Origin: Cryptomeria japonica
Taxonomy: Eukaryota > Streptophyta > Pinopsida > Cupressales > Cupressaceae
Direction: 5' to 3'
DNA length: 64,000 nucleotides
NCBI RefSeq assembly: GCF_030272615.1
Contig: NC_081410.1
Span: 191,661,619-191,725,618, forward strand
The translations under genes were made by a program, and so were the position numbers. Within the stretch, counting starts at the first letter, position 1. Each line of letters opens with the position of its first letter. The notes beneath the pieces are model-generated. The model ran no database searches and was not told where the DNA came from. It worked only from the letters and a program-made list of their open reading frames with translations. Positions 1-11,059 of this stretch are shown piece after piece.

Positions 1-1180
1 GCCTCCTCAAGGGTTGTACAAATCATCAGCAAAACATGAATACACCGAGTGCATCCACAAGAAATCTTGGCCCCCTTTGCTCCTTGAAGGGACACATAAT
101 GCCAAGCTCCCTCTTTTCTTCAGGGACACAAATGTGGTACTTCTTATGTAATGAATCATCCCTAAGTGAGAAGATAGCTAGAGATGACAAAAAACCTCCA
201 TCCTTAGATGCCTCCAACCTCCAATTGGACCCTTTACAAACTATCCATTTGATTATGCATGTAAGACTTTGAAGACCTGGTTAAGTGTAGAAAAGATGGC
301 CTCGAAAGCACAAGTATAAGATGACATGATAACAAATTCCATTCCATGGTGTTTACTATTTATTAGTTGCAAGAGACTACTCCAAAAACTTGATTAGAGA
401 TTAATGATCACGGAATGCAATGATACCTCAAAATGTACAAGCAATGTTTGATATATGTGTAACTATGACAATGTTGATTTTAACCAATGATGGACCCACT
501 ATTCAACCTTATGCCTCCAAAAATAAAATTAAAACACACCCTCATTTCCTTATCACTCAAATGCATACAATACGATAACTCCAAAATAAAACTACACCTT
601 ATGTATATACCTCTTTTATTATTTTTTCCCACTTCTCAATATTAGATTACTACTAAAATAATAAAAAACAAAAAAATCCCTTTGTTCCTAACATACCACA
701 TATCATGAAACAATAGAATGATAAAAAAAAAACCATGCGCCTTTACAAATTGGATGCCTCACAATGAGAGCAAGCTTCAACTGCTTTGTCTTTTCACTAA
801 AAATTCATGCCACTGTCATTTTATTTTAGTTCCATTGTTTACATAATGTCGTGATAATATTGTCTTGATTAAAAAAATTTCCATGTCAGTAGTCTCTATT
901 TGTGTTCATTCCAACTATCTGGCAGTCTCTATTGTTGTAGAATGAAATGTTATGTCTTCATACAATCATCACTATGCTCAACATCTATATATTTCCCTTT
1001 ACATGGTCTAACGGACAATTCTTTACTTGCACACCTAAAAGGCTAAAGCAATGCCACCTTCTCGTGTTGAAAACAATATTTAACAACAAAACAAACTGTT
1101 AACATTTTATGCCCACATGTCCACCTATCAATGGTAATCGACCAAAGAAAACCTAATAGGTGAAACTCTGCAAAGGCTAA
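1..1180. other. Unassigned AT-rich DNA
   Basis: I see no convincing gene here. Two overlapping short ORFs lie on opposite strands near the left edge (26-217 minus, 36-272 plus). Neither has a recognisable domain, and at most they are scraps of a decayed element. From about 480 to 1180 the sequence is A/T-rich with scattered stops in all frames. Confidence 0.5.
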
Positions 1181-1299
1181 GTCTAGTTGCTAAAAGACTT
1201 AAATCCTAAACCCTTAGCTTTGTATTTGGGCCTATGTTTTCTATTGTTATGTGTTTTCACTTTAATAAAAAACATGTGTTTTCTCTTCTTGTTGACAAC

Positions 1300-1504
1300 A
1301 TGTGTTTTTTACCCCTTTAACTGGCAATGTGTATGTTTTTACCGACAATATCATGTTTTTTCTTTACCAAAACAAACATGTTTTCTCCTTGTTGAAAACT
1401 CGTGTTTTCTCCTTGCTGAGAACAACACGTGTTTTTTACCCCTTTAACTGGCAATGTATATGTTTTTACCGACAATATCATGTTTTTTCTTTACCAAAAC
1501 AAAC
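1300..1504. repeat. 127-bp direct repeat leading into a minisatellite
   Basis: A segment starting near 1302 (tttttacccctttaactggc) recurs at 1429, an offset of 127 bp, with only a few differences. Each copy runs through a fixed leader (ACCGACAATATCATG, then TTTACCAAAACAAAC) into units of the GTGTTTTC/GAAAACAC type. The first copy holds about two such units and the second leads into the long array. Because 127 is not a multiple of three, the apparent ORFs starting at 1302 and 1429 lie in different frames, which argues against a protein-driven duplication. Confidence 0.8.
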
Positions 1505-1804
1505 GTGTTTTCTCCTTGTTGAAAACACGAGTTTTCTCCTTGCTGAAAACACATGTTTTCACCTTGTTGAAAACACGAGTTTTCTCTTTGCTGAAAACAC
1601 AAGTTTTCTCCTTGCTAAAAACACGAGTTTTCTCCTTGCTGAAAACATGTGTTTTCACCTTGTTGAAAACACGAGTTTTCTCTTTGTTGAAAACACGTGT
1701 TTTCTCCTTGCTGAAAACACGTGTTTTCTCCTTGCTGAAAACACGTGTTTTCTCCTTGCTGAAAACACGTGTTTTCTCCTTGCTGAAAACACGTGTTTTC
1801 ACCT
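1505..1804. repeat. 24-bp minisatellite with self-complementary unit ends
   Basis: Twelve full 24-bp units start at 1505, 1529, 1553 and so on to 1769, with a partial unit from 1793. The consensus is GTGTTTTC, TCCTTGCT, GAAAACAC, so the first and last eight bases pair and each unit can form a stem-loop. Each junction also makes a 16-bp palindrome (GAAAACACGTGTTTTC). In the last five junctions (1694, 1718, 1742, 1766, 1790) it is perfect and centred on CACGTG, a G-box/E-box core; earlier units carry CACGAG, CACATG or CACAAG. The unit length is eight codons with no stop in several frames, which explains the long ORFs on both strands (repeating KTRVFSLL forward and KTRVFSKE reverse). Confidence 0.92.
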
Positions 1805-1805
1805 T

Positions 1806-2358
1806 AAGTCTTCCTTCTTACCCCGTGTCCCTCCGAGAACCTTTCTCCTTTTGTGTTAACGCCTACAGGAGGGCAAGGAGCCCTCCATGTGTCTGTTGCT
1901 CAACCTTCTTTGCTTCATGCCTTATTGCTCCACATATCCATAGGGGCTACCATTCCTTTCGGCTAACAGTTACAAGATGGCAGCCAATGGTTATCTTCTT
2001 GTTCTTCACATCCTTGCAATGGCTTTTTCTTCGATCAGTTGATGGTTGTGGGTTTGCAGGGATGGTCAACATTCTTGACCAGTTGGTTCCTTGTGTGTTT
2101 GATCTTGCACCCCCTTGGGCCTTTATGGTGGGTCTTGGTCTACCTTGTAGGATAGCGAGACACCATTGATGAAGTGATCAACGACTATGTTTTAAAGATA
2201 TACTATGATGATGATCAAAGCATCTCCTCTTTCCAATCATTCGCTATCCTCAGGGCATCGATGACCAACATTTAAAATTCACTGCTTGTATCCAAATTGC
2301 AATGACTATGATGGTGGACTCTACACGAGGTCAAAATTCAATGCTCAACTACTCCAAC
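1806..2358. other. Unassigned sequence after the minisatellite
   Basis: A frame open through the minisatellite stays open to 2169 on the plus strand and adds about 120 residues, but I recognise no domain. The sequence is slightly GC-richer than its surroundings. It may be part of an old transposon. No gene is called. Confidence 0.4.
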
Positions 2359-2375
2359 AACTTTCTCTCCAAACC

Positions 2376-2740
2376 TATTCTGGACCCATCCTCTTGGCAA
2401 AAGGCTACTGCTAGGGTTGAGGAGGGATGGATTACTATTAAAAGTAAAAAATCTAAATTGTCCCAGTCCTCTTTTGATATGACCCTTCGATCCCATAAGG
2501 GTAGGTCAAATTCTTGATCTTTCCTGGTTGGGTTAGGGCTGTTGTTTTTGCAGCCTGTTGGTTTTGGGTGGGGGTTAATGTTGTTCCCCTTCTTTTGATT
2601 GGCTGGGCCAAATCTCTTTTGTGTTCTATTTCTTTGAGTGGTCTTTCAAGTTTATCTTTCGGTTCAGGTTGCAGGTCCTTCTAAAACCTATCTTGTATAG
2701 GGTTTCTAGTCCCTTTAAAACTTGTTTTTACTTAATCAAA
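2376..2740 (+). mobile_element. 5'-truncated LINE 3' end with 17-bp TSD
   Basis: The same 17 bases (AACTTTCTCTCCAAACC) occur at 2359-2375 and 2741-2757, flanking a 365-bp insertion. Inside, a short open stretch ends with WITIKSKKSKLSQSSFD and then MTLRSHKGRSNS, followed by a stop, a T/G-rich 3' UTR, and an A-rich tail at about 2717-2740. This layout of a basic C-terminal peptide plus a T/G-rich UTR resembles the other LINE tails in the window (20.5, 36.1, 47.8 kb). The reading frame called upstream (from 2302) begins outside the element and is fortuitous. No reverse transcriptase remains. Confidence 0.85.
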
Positions 2741-2757
2741 AACTTTCTCTCCAAACC

Positions 2758-3117
2758 CGATGTGCCAAGTGATACCATTACTCACCATTCAACCATGCAC
2801 ATGCAACATCAGGCATCCCAAACCTCTTTATGATTTGTAGATGACTCTTTCTCCGATAGAAGAAACCATCCTAAATCCTAGAGTCATCTAGCCTACGTGG
2901 GCTATCTTCCTTCTCGACTGCAGGAGCATTTATTTCAACCCATCATTCATTTTAGATGACAAAAAATATACACGCTAAGAACTAATCTCTAATTTGATCT
3001 TCCTTATGAGCATCCTTGTAGCTAACCCCAACTAGATTAGGGTTTAGGGTTTATGCCTAGAGTGTACATCTCAATTATGGTTGACCTATTTAGGCAAATT
3101 TGTAACATAGTTTAGGG
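2758..3117. other. Unassigned sequence between LINE tail and gypsy pol
   Basis: Nothing recognisable. It may be decayed gypsy sequence upstream of the RNase H remnant, but I cannot identify reverse-transcriptase motifs here. Confidence 0.3.
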
Positions 3118-4648
3118 GGGTTGCAAGCGTATGACTTTGGCATTGAATATGTGAATGTGAAAGTTAAATGTTGTGGCCGATGCACTATCTCGAAGACCCC
3201 ATCTATACTTTATGATGAATAACTCTACAGACTATGTCAAAAGAACATTGGCAAGTGACATATTAGAAGGAAAAACACAAGATGAAAGATACAAAGTGGA
3301 AGAGGAGCTCATCCTCTATAAGGATAGAATATATATCACTTCGAGATAAAAAAAAACAAAGGAAAAAAATCATGAGAGAATAACATGATAAACCTCTATA
3401 TCAAGGATACTATAAAACTTACAAAAAAAATAAGGGGATATTCTCTTGGAAAGGTCTCAAAGGAGATTTATTGAAACACATTAAGGAATGTATGGTGTGT
3501 CAAAAGAATAATGTAGATCAATCCTTACTGATTGAATTAATTCAACACTTACCCATTCCTAATATAAAAATGGGAGAGTATTTTGATGAATTTCATTACA
3601 GGACTCCTTAAGGTACAAGGAAAAGATTGTATATATGTAGTAGTGGATTGACTAACTAAGTATGCCCACCTTATTGCAATATCTACCAAATATAAAGCAC
3701 CCTGGCAGGTGGTAAATATCTTCTTTAAAGAAATTTTCAAACTACATGGTTTACCCAAGAACATTGTCAATGATAGAGAAAACATATTCCTTAGTTTATT
3801 TTGGCAAGAACTCTTCAAGCTAGCTAGAACTAAAAATCCCAAGTACAAGCTACCACCCACAAATCGATGGACAAATTGAGGTTGTCAATAGATGGTTTGA
3901 GGGATATTTAAGAAACTATGTCACAGGGGTTAGAAAACCATGTGGATCAAATGACTATGTCTTTGGGAGCATTGTTACAATACGACTAATCACATGTCAA
4001 TAGGGATGAGTCCTTTCAAAGCATCATATGCTTGTATGCGACAACACCATTTGGAGATCTAATTCCTACCAAAAGTCAAGTCTCAAGATCTATATGCTTG
4101 ATGGAACAAAGTATTGATATCCTAAACATACTTAAAGATAACTTGCATCATGCACAAAATCAACAAAAAATGTATGTTGATCATTGAATATTTGAATGAA
4201 CTTTTGAAATAGGAGACTTATTCTTCTTAAGATTACAACCCTATAAACAATCATTTACCAAGGGAGGTGGTGTTGAAAAAATCAAGCTATGATTCTATGG
4301 CCCATGTAAGATTGTACAACGAATTAGTGAAGTAGCTTAAGAATTGGAGTTACCAATGAGCAATAGAATTCATATTGTCTTCCATGTTTTTGACCTCAAG
4401 AAGGTGTTAGTTCGACATTTTAGGTAATGAACGACAATACCCCCACTTCATGACAAAGGAAAATTAATTTTGGAACTTGAGGCCATCATTTTTATATGAG
4501 AAAAGAAGTTAAGGAACAAGCTTATTCCTGAGTATTTGATTAAATGGAAAAACTTGCCTATGGAAGATGCCACTTAGGTAGGAGCCAAAATTTTTGATCA
4601 TCCCAATTTAAAATTGCTTGTGGACAAGCAATCTTGGGAAGGGTAGAT
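3118..4648 (+). pseudogene. Decayed Ty3/gypsy chromovirus pol (RNase H end, integrase, chromodomain)
   Basis: Successive pol landmarks appear in order but in shifting frames with many stops. They are the end of RNase H (VVADALSRRPH, about 3169-3205); the second half of the integrase HHCC finger (CMVCQKN, about 3488); a core segment with VVVD and LTKYAHLIAIST separated by a stop, then LFWQELFKLA (about 3790-3825); and YHPQIDGQIEVVNRWFEGYL (about 3850-3910), which keeps the catalytic Glu of the DDE triad. Further on are a region like the GPY/F area and a chromodomain-like end (LIPEYLIKWKNLPMEDAT, about 4520-4575, then LVDKQSW). In live members this polyprotein carries reverse transcriptase, RNase H and integrase, and the chromodomain helps choose insertion sites. 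RT, protease and gag are absent. The copy is long dead. Confidence 0.9.
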
Positions 4649-4665
4649 TGTCATGCATATGTTGA
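4632..4665 (+). other. Gypsy polypurine tract and probable 3' LTR start
   Basis: Straight after the chromodomain end comes a purine tract (TTGGGAAGGGTAGA) and then TGTCATGCATATG at 4649. The TG after a PPT is the expected start of a 3' LTR. I cannot define the LTR's other end: no second copy is in the window, and the downstream sequence is interrupted by repeats. The LTR may reach 5.5 kb or beyond. Confidence 0.55.
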
Positions 4666-5500
4666 AATCAATATTTTACAAATGATGTCCCAACCAATAG
4701 CAAACCTTTTAAATCATAACTTATATTTATATTGAAAATGAATGATGACAAATTAAACAAAGGATGACCTCATTTAAAAAATGTAATATTTTAAATTTAA
4801 TTAATACCAATGTTTTTAAGGCCGACCTAGGATTGAATGCATTCAATTAACAAAAATAGAATTAATAAGGCCGACCCAAGGTTAATAGACACATTGGAAA
4901 TAAGAGGTTGACTGATACTAATATTTGAGTTGTTATTCTTTTTATGAGGCGACGTTAACATTCCAAAGGACAACAATTGAGTTAAGAATTGAGGTGTCCC
5001 TTGCAAGAGAGATGATGATTAAGCAATGTATGTGTCTCTCTCCAACAAAATAAAGATATAGAATGAGAGTCATTCCTTTGGGAGAAGAAATAAAGTGAAA
5101 TCAGAAAACAAAAAATGAAATATATTCAGAATAAAAGCAAAGAAAATCTGAAAGATATATTATCATTACTCAGAATTCCAACAAAATTTATCAATTTAGA
5201 AATTCATATATATTCAAAATAAAAACAAAGAAAAGTACACACACACACACACACATTATTGTTACTCATAATTGCAACAAAATTTATTGATTTAGATATT
5301 GAAATATTATCCAAAAGGGTCATATACATTAGACCACCATATTTATAAATTATCTTTAGCCCTAACATATATTTATTTAGTTCGCCTAGCAAGTGAATTC
5401 AAAGAATACAAGAGGCACTCATTATCCCTTATTAAAGCATATTTTCATTTAGCAATATATTTTGAATTTATATTAATGTTTTGCAAATAGGAAGGATAGC
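4666..5500. other. Probable LTR body, AT-rich, with (CA)n
   Basis: There is no gene. A short (CA)n run lies at about 5236-5256. Two diverged copies of an A-rich phrase (ATATTCA-GAATAAAAACAAAG type) occur near 5122 and 5210. If the LTR start at 4649 is right, much of this is LTR. Confidence 0.4.
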
Positions 5501-5504
5501 TAGC

Positions 5505-5905
5505 CTTTTGAGTCCATGAGATCCAAGTATGCCACCCTGAGATTAATGTTAAATACTTATTGGCTAGGGGCACTGAGTGCCCATGGGATCGAGGTCCCAT
5601 CAAGTATGCCACTTCAAGAGTGTTGGAGCCGTACTCTTAGGCCAAGGGTGTTAATTGCACCTAGGTTTGGACAAGGAAGAAAAGCTCCAAGGTGGATTGG
5701 GGGATGGAGGGGATCTTACTCCTATCATACTCATGGGCCAAGGGACATTGAGTACCCCTAGGGCTGAGAGTATTGTCAAGTACACCACCCTGAGATGGAC
5801 GGAACCACTATGATTATAGGCCAAGGGTGTTGAGTTCCCCTAGGCTTGAGAGTCTTATCAATTATTTGACCCCAAGATGGATGGATGGGATATTTGCCCA
5901 TGCTC
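5505..5905. repeat. Diverged ~100-bp tandem repeat
   Basis: Phrases of the type 'ccaagggtgttgagt-cccctaggct-gagag-tatcaa-tatgccaccctgagatgga' recur about four times (near 5560, 5640, 5730 and 5825) with substitutions and length changes. The segment is GC-richer than its flanks. ORFs across it are by-products of the repeat. Confidence 0.6.
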
Positions 5906-6069
5906 TTGACTACACAGACAATTGTCCTTAAGATTGTAGTTTGAAAGATATTCCTAATGGAACCCTAATACAATTGATTAGCCCAAAACGATATTGATAT
6001 GGAATTAGATATTAATAATGGATTTATGGAATTAAATCCTATTATGGACAATTAATATTTATTACACTT

Positions 6070-7474
6070 GTTATCCTTGTTTTTGTTTTGTGTGAAAACA
6101 AGATAACCCCTATGGTTTTTTCTTAAATTTGTCCTAATTATTTCTCTAAATTGTGAGTTTGAAACATTTTTGTCACTTCGCTCATCATTGAACACTTTGT
6201 GTTCAATCTTTAAAATCGCATCTTCTTAGTTAAAATTCAAATTTTAACTTAAGAGTGAGTTTTTCTTGTTTGGTGCAAAGTTAGGGTTTAAATCCGACTC
6301 TACACCATTTTGAGCCTTTATGTGTAAAATCAGGTTCTAAACCCGAAAATGCACTTTTAAGTATTTTTTTGTTGTACATTATTAATCACATATTGGCATT
6401 TAATATTTCGAGAGTTCAATTCATATCGAGTTTCTTCTTCATATATTACTAATTTGTGCCCTTATTTGTTTTAATTATTTATAAGGAGATTCATAAGGCA
6501 TTGGAATTTCTTTTGAAGTCAAATTTTCTCAACTTGTGGTATGTATAATTTTTCCTTATCCTCGTATTTATTACAAGATTTATCTCCGTCAAAATTTTAA
6601 CATTAACAATATACATTGAAGTTTTACTTTGATGAATATTGTTAATATTAAAACTTGTATTATTGTTTTATCGTTTGCATTGAAACCCTAATTATGGTGT
6701 GAGGTCGGGTTTGAGAGATGACACTCACTAAAGCCTCAACTTTGATGTGTGTCGGTCCTTCAAACCCAACCCACATCATTGTTTCTTTCCAGTTCTTTTG
6801 TCGTGGCTTTGTATGGTGTGAAGTCGGGTTTTGAACCCAACACACAACAAAGAAAATGGCTTCAATGTGTGTCAAGTTCAAACCCAACCCACATCATTTT
6901 CAACACTTTACACTTTGCACATTTCTTGGTGTGTGGCGGGGTGTATCCCCACCATACGCCAAAGCCTTTCTCAATGGTGTGTGGCGAGGTTACAAACCCG
7001 CCACTCACCATTTCTTTTGTCTTTCTTCACTACAATGTCGATCATGTTTATAATCCTACTCGACACCACCTTTTATATTGCCTACTTTTTACTAAGTGCC
7101 ATTCTTTAGGTGTAGGTCGGGGTTGTATCCTCGACTTACACCAATTCGATCCCTTAAGGTGTAAATCAAGGATATAACCTTGATCCACACCTTATGTAAA
7201 TTAACTCTTTGAGTAGTACAAATCGGACATACAAGTTTGATATACACTTAGTTAATGTTTTGGTTTCTAATGAGATGCAGTGTATATCGGGGATATAAAC
7301 CTAATATACACCTAGTTTGATTTTTGTCTTGCTCTTAAGTGCAAATCGGACCCACAAGTTTGATATGCACTTATTGTTGTTTTTTCACTTATATTAAGTA
7401 CAAATTGGACTTGTGAGTCCGATTTGCACCTAATTCACACACTTGCAAATTGGTGATTTTTAGCCAATTTGTGA
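6070..7474. repeat. Chain of about 18 distinct imperfect hairpins
   Basis: Consecutive 30-65-bp inverted repeats with tiny loops follow one another: 6070-6107, 6188-6206, 6225-6254, 6269-6309, 6320-6356, 6590-6656, 6744-6777, 6814-6849, 6864-6897, 6926-6962, 6973-7012, 7107-7144, 7155-7194, 7214-7250, 7277-7314, 7335-7373, 7394-7433, 7443-7473. Weaker ones lie at about 6694-6730 and 7034-7065. From 6744 on, starts are 47-73 bp apart. Most share a plan of GGTGT-N-GTCGGGTT, loop, AACCCGAC-N-ACACC, but the arms differ from module to module while staying self-complementary. For example, 6973-7012 has AATGGTGTGTGGCGAGG against CCCGCCACTCACCATT, and 7155-7194 has TAAGGTGTAAATCAAGG against CCTTGATCCACACCTTA. 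I know of no family to name. ORFs across it are accidental. Confidence 0.85.
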
Positions 7475-7576
7475 TTAATCGATGGCTTTTGTTCTATCAA
7501 ATGAGATTCCTATGGAGGCTAATTATCTCAATATGGTGATATTTTTTTTCATGTTGCAGTGCACTTATTGCAATTG

Positions 7577-8869
7577 ACAGAGCCCTTGCCTAGTAAGAGA
7601 ACAATGAAGTTCAAAAAGAAAGAGATTCATCTAGTCTTTCTCCCTTCATCTGTATCATCCAATATTGATAATATCAGAGATATATAGATTGGCCATGTAG
7701 ATCTTGAGGAATTCTTGAAAAGAGTCAGAGAGCCACTAGTGTCCTACAAGATGGATCCTACCATCAACAGTGGAATTCATCTGGTGGTGGTCTTTCCCAT
7801 GTCAACTCAAAATCCAAAATTTGTGTTAGCATTAGCTAACGGGTATGAACCTACAACCAGATCAGTGAAGGATGCAGATGGAAAGAAGATGCTCATCAAA
7901 CTTGACGAGGACTTCTTTGTCACAATTTTCAAGTGTCCACCAATAGATCAATATGCCAATATTGACATGCAATCAGTTGTTACCTACTTTGAAAATAACT
8001 CAAACAAGTGTACAAGGAATATCAATGAGAATTGGCTAAAGAATCCTAGGCCTACAATTGCAAGGTGGCTGCAAACTCTTCCTCACAGTGATTTCATTGA
8101 GGAGGTCAACAATCTAATTACTCTTCTCAATAGAGTAAAAGGCCTCCCAACTTCCAACACTTACTACAAGTGGATGTATCAGTGCATTCACATTATCAGA
8201 CAAAATAAGAAGTAGATCTACTGAGGCAAGTAGGTTGCAGATGCTTTGTGTGAGCAGTTGACCAAGGTGCCCACCACCTTAAAATTCTATATGACTTCAT
8301 ATCTTGTCTATACAGCTGCCTCAATGAGGCATTTTCAAGGTTTATCTACCGCAAGTGACAAGAGCCAAGTTCCTATTTATAAGTACTTGACTCAGTTAAC
8401 TCTCAAGGAGAATTTATATCATTTCAAGAGGGTTAATGACACTTTATTTGCCCATTACATGTGCTTGTTTGATAAAGATCATCAAAACAAGAGAGTAGCA
8501 AATGAGGCCTGGAAAGTTGTAAGTGAATATGGTTGTATTTTCTTGCAGTTTTCTACATTTACACATATCAGGATTGGATGCTTTGATGGAGAACGCTTCA
8601 TGCTTCCAAGGTATCTGTCAGATAAGATCATCCTTATGGAGATGGCTCCACAAATGTTATCATTCCATGACCATCAATCTGGAGCTCATAAGATAGGTCT
8701 CAAGTTCTCCATTACCATAGGAAGATACTCCATCAATTCTATCTACAAGGCTCACACCATAGAGGAGGAGATGAGGAGAGTGACCATGAGATTCCTCAAG
8801 GCTAGAAAGCATTTTGACTACAGGGGCATGAAGAATAAGATCAAGAAGAGATGTACCCATGTCCACTGA
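7577..8869 (+). pseudogene. Decayed ORF of unknown function, probably TE-borne
   Basis: One reading frame can be followed for about 430 codons with only four interruptions: TAG at 7685, TAG at 8213, TGA near 8222 and TAG near 8231. Recognisable stretches are GHVDLEEFLKRVREPLVSYK, then FVTIFKCPPIDQYANI, YYKWMYQCIHIIRQ, DALCEQLTKVPTTLKFYMTS, GERFMLPRYLSDKIILMEM, and a basic C-terminus (KARKHFDYRGMKNKIKKR). I do not recognise a catalytic domain. The style (alpha-helical, Trp/Tyr-rich, no Cys/His motif) resembles non-canonical ORFs of plant retroelements, such as those at 46.2 and 62 kb. It sits between the hairpin chain and a 20-bp-phased motif array, suggesting all three belong to one element. 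Residual coding clarity implies moderately recent decay. Function unknown. Confidence 0.55.
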
Positions 8870-9240
8870 ATTGAAGTTGTATGGATTGATTGCAGAACTG
8901 AAGAGGACATCCAAGACTTGACTATTGTCATCTGACAGTAGAAAAAATTTAGAATCTTGAATCAAATCCTATATGGAAGGACAAATTGTTGCAACAAGGA
9001 GACTACTTTGTGCTACATTTGGTTTCCATATTGTTTTTGTTTTGTCTTCTTTTGTCCTATCATGATGCTATATTGATTTTTGATTTTGAATGTTTTTCAT
9101 GTTATGTGCATTCCATTGAGATCACTTTTTGTTGCACACATTTTGGAACGCTTGGTAGGACCCACTTCACAGGTCACTTTTAATATTTTTTTTGTTGTTT
9201 TTTATTTTTTCCTACCTTGTAGGTCGCAAATTAGTGGACT
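8870..9240. other. 3' flank of the decayed ORF, T-rich
   Basis: A T-rich stretch follows the stop codon with only short frames (for example 8986-9183), which look like by-products of T-rich sequence. No domain is seen. Confidence 0.4.
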
Positions 9241-9249
9241 TTCCCTCAC

Positions 9250-9770
9250 ATCGACGGATTTGCTCCCAGGTTTGTGGATTCATTGACCACAACTCACAAA
9301 TGATAGATTATTAATTTGGCGGATACACTCTGTAGGTTGGTGGAAACGCTCTGTTAATCGACGGATTCACACCCTTCCAATCGGTGAAATCACTCTGATC
9401 AACTTCCAACTAACCAGTCACCAATAGCTAGCAGATTTGTTTTTAGATTAGCGGATTTGTTGACAAACTAATGAATTTGCTAAAAAATCGGTAGATTTGC
9501 TAAAATTACTAAAAATTTAAGATCCAGCGGATTTGCTGAAAGTTCAATGGATTTGCTGAAAACTTAACGGATTTGCTAACTTGCTAGAACTTCAAGATCC
9601 ATTGGATTTGCTAAAATTCATCACTTTAGACGGTTTAGTAGATCCACTCCGCACTCTGGAAAATTCGCACTGTGAACGAGCGGATACGTTATAGATCAAC
9701 AAAAGAGCTATGTGCATTAATGAACAAACTCTGTGCTTTAGTGGATTTGCTGAGAATCAACAAATTTGCA
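9250..9770. repeat. Array of GCGGATTTGCT-like motifs at about 20-bp spacing
   Basis: Variants of GCGGATTTGCT(GAAA) recur through 520 bp, with GGATT-type cores near 9256, 9276, 9305, 9321, 9337, 9363, 9382, 9433, 9453, 9472, 9493, 9528, 9549, 9569, 9603, 9680 and 9743. Most intervals are close to 20 bp or a multiple, about two helical turns. The spacer sequence varies, so this is not a simple tandem repeat. It lies directly downstream of the unknown ORF (7577-8869). Confidence 0.7.
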
Positions 9771-9829
9771 CTATCATCTAGCAGGCTCAAATCCAGGTAT
9801 AAATTTTATTTTAAATCATTTTTCGTATG

Positions 9830-9965
9830 ATTTGATAAAACATTTCTTTGGGAGTTGTACCCCGAAACCGCTGCCAGCAAGGGATCAAACCGTCCCCCCC
9901 CACGCATCCCCCTAATGATTCGGTTGAGTGCTCCAACCCCCCTTTGGGTTAACCAACTACTATCT
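9830..9965 (-). mobile_element. Possible tRNA-like (SINE-like) fragment
   Basis: On the minus strand a GC-richer island contains GGTTTGATCCC (about 9880-9890), close to the Pol III B-box. A GTTGGAGCACTCAACC segment lies about 55 bp upstream and could be a worn A-box region. I find no clear tail or target duplication, so this is tentative. Confidence 0.25.
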
Positions 9966-11059
9966 TTTTGAGATTTTTTTTGGCATCTAATCCATTTTTT
10001 GTGTAGCTTGTAATTGATTCCCAAAGACAAAATCATAAACTACTAACGCATCTTCTTGTAGCACCGCAGTTAAAGACAATCATTTTATCACTAATCTATG
10101 AACAATTTAATTTCTTAAGGGAAAGATCAATTGTCTTTTGTCTTTGGTGCGCTTGCATACTTTTTGTCATTTGAGTTTGAGTGTGTGTATCCTCTCCTCC
10201 CACCTTCGTGAACCTTGGGTGCAAAAGAAACATAAACTAGCTCCCTTTTATTGTTTTGTTAGGAGGCCTGTTTGGGGATATGATCACCACAAAGGACAAC
10301 CTTAATCACGCGAACTGATGAGGTATAGAAAGGGGTGACAATGAAAGTTGTAGCCCAATCCATCTCATGTTGTGTCTAGCAAAATCCTGAAGCTTGGGTG
10401 ATACCAAGATAGAGATGCAGAGTTGATACCAAGGGCTTAACTTACCTTTTTAGCCCACGCTTGTGACAAAGTGGTGTTCATGGATGTTCCTCGTGTACCT
10501 TGAGTATATAGAGGACACCCTTAGTCGCTTTTATCAGCCTAGATAAAAGAATTCACTCACCACTACATAGGTGTAGGGGATGCGGATCATATCCTAAAGT
10601 TACTCATAATGTACTTATTTGGGTTGAGATAGGAATCTCTTGGTTGGGCACCTCCTTGAGCGAGATCGAAGGGAAATATCTTTATAAGCTTGGAGCTCTA
10701 TCTATCTGCCCCTCTATTGTATTAGTGCTTGCACTGTGAGCCCAGTGTGGTAGGTATTCCTACTTGTCTAGCATAGGCATGCGAGCATTATGGTGTGTCT
10801 TTGTAGGAACTCTTACTAGTTCTGCTCCAAAGACTTAGTTTTGTCCTTTTGACATTTCGTCAAATGGTTGGCATGCAATGCCTAAGTTTTGATTTTTGAG
10901 TGTATATGTGTTTGTTTTGTTTGTATTTGAATGATTTTCAATTCCAAACATATACCAATACATAGAAATGATATCTGATAACTTGCATAAACAAATAATG
11001 AACATTCAAACCTTTAAATGAATTTTTTTGCCACTATATTTGGTTTGATACACTTTGTT
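9966..11059. other. Unassigned, mildly GC-richer sequence
   Basis: No ORF of note. The tone (ATACCAAG repeats, gggtgataccaagatag) suggests decayed retroelement UTR, but I can name no part of it. Confidence 0.35.

Noticed and set aside
1302-2169. Long overlapping ORFs (185 and 246 codons, plus 103 on the minus strand) across the minisatellite
   Set aside because: A 24-bp unit without stops keeps several frames open on both strands. The peptide repeats are artefacts, with no domain before or after.
6749-7177. Plus-strand ORFs across the hairpin chain
   Set aside because: Three overlapping frames open at once, with peptides that follow the repeated words.
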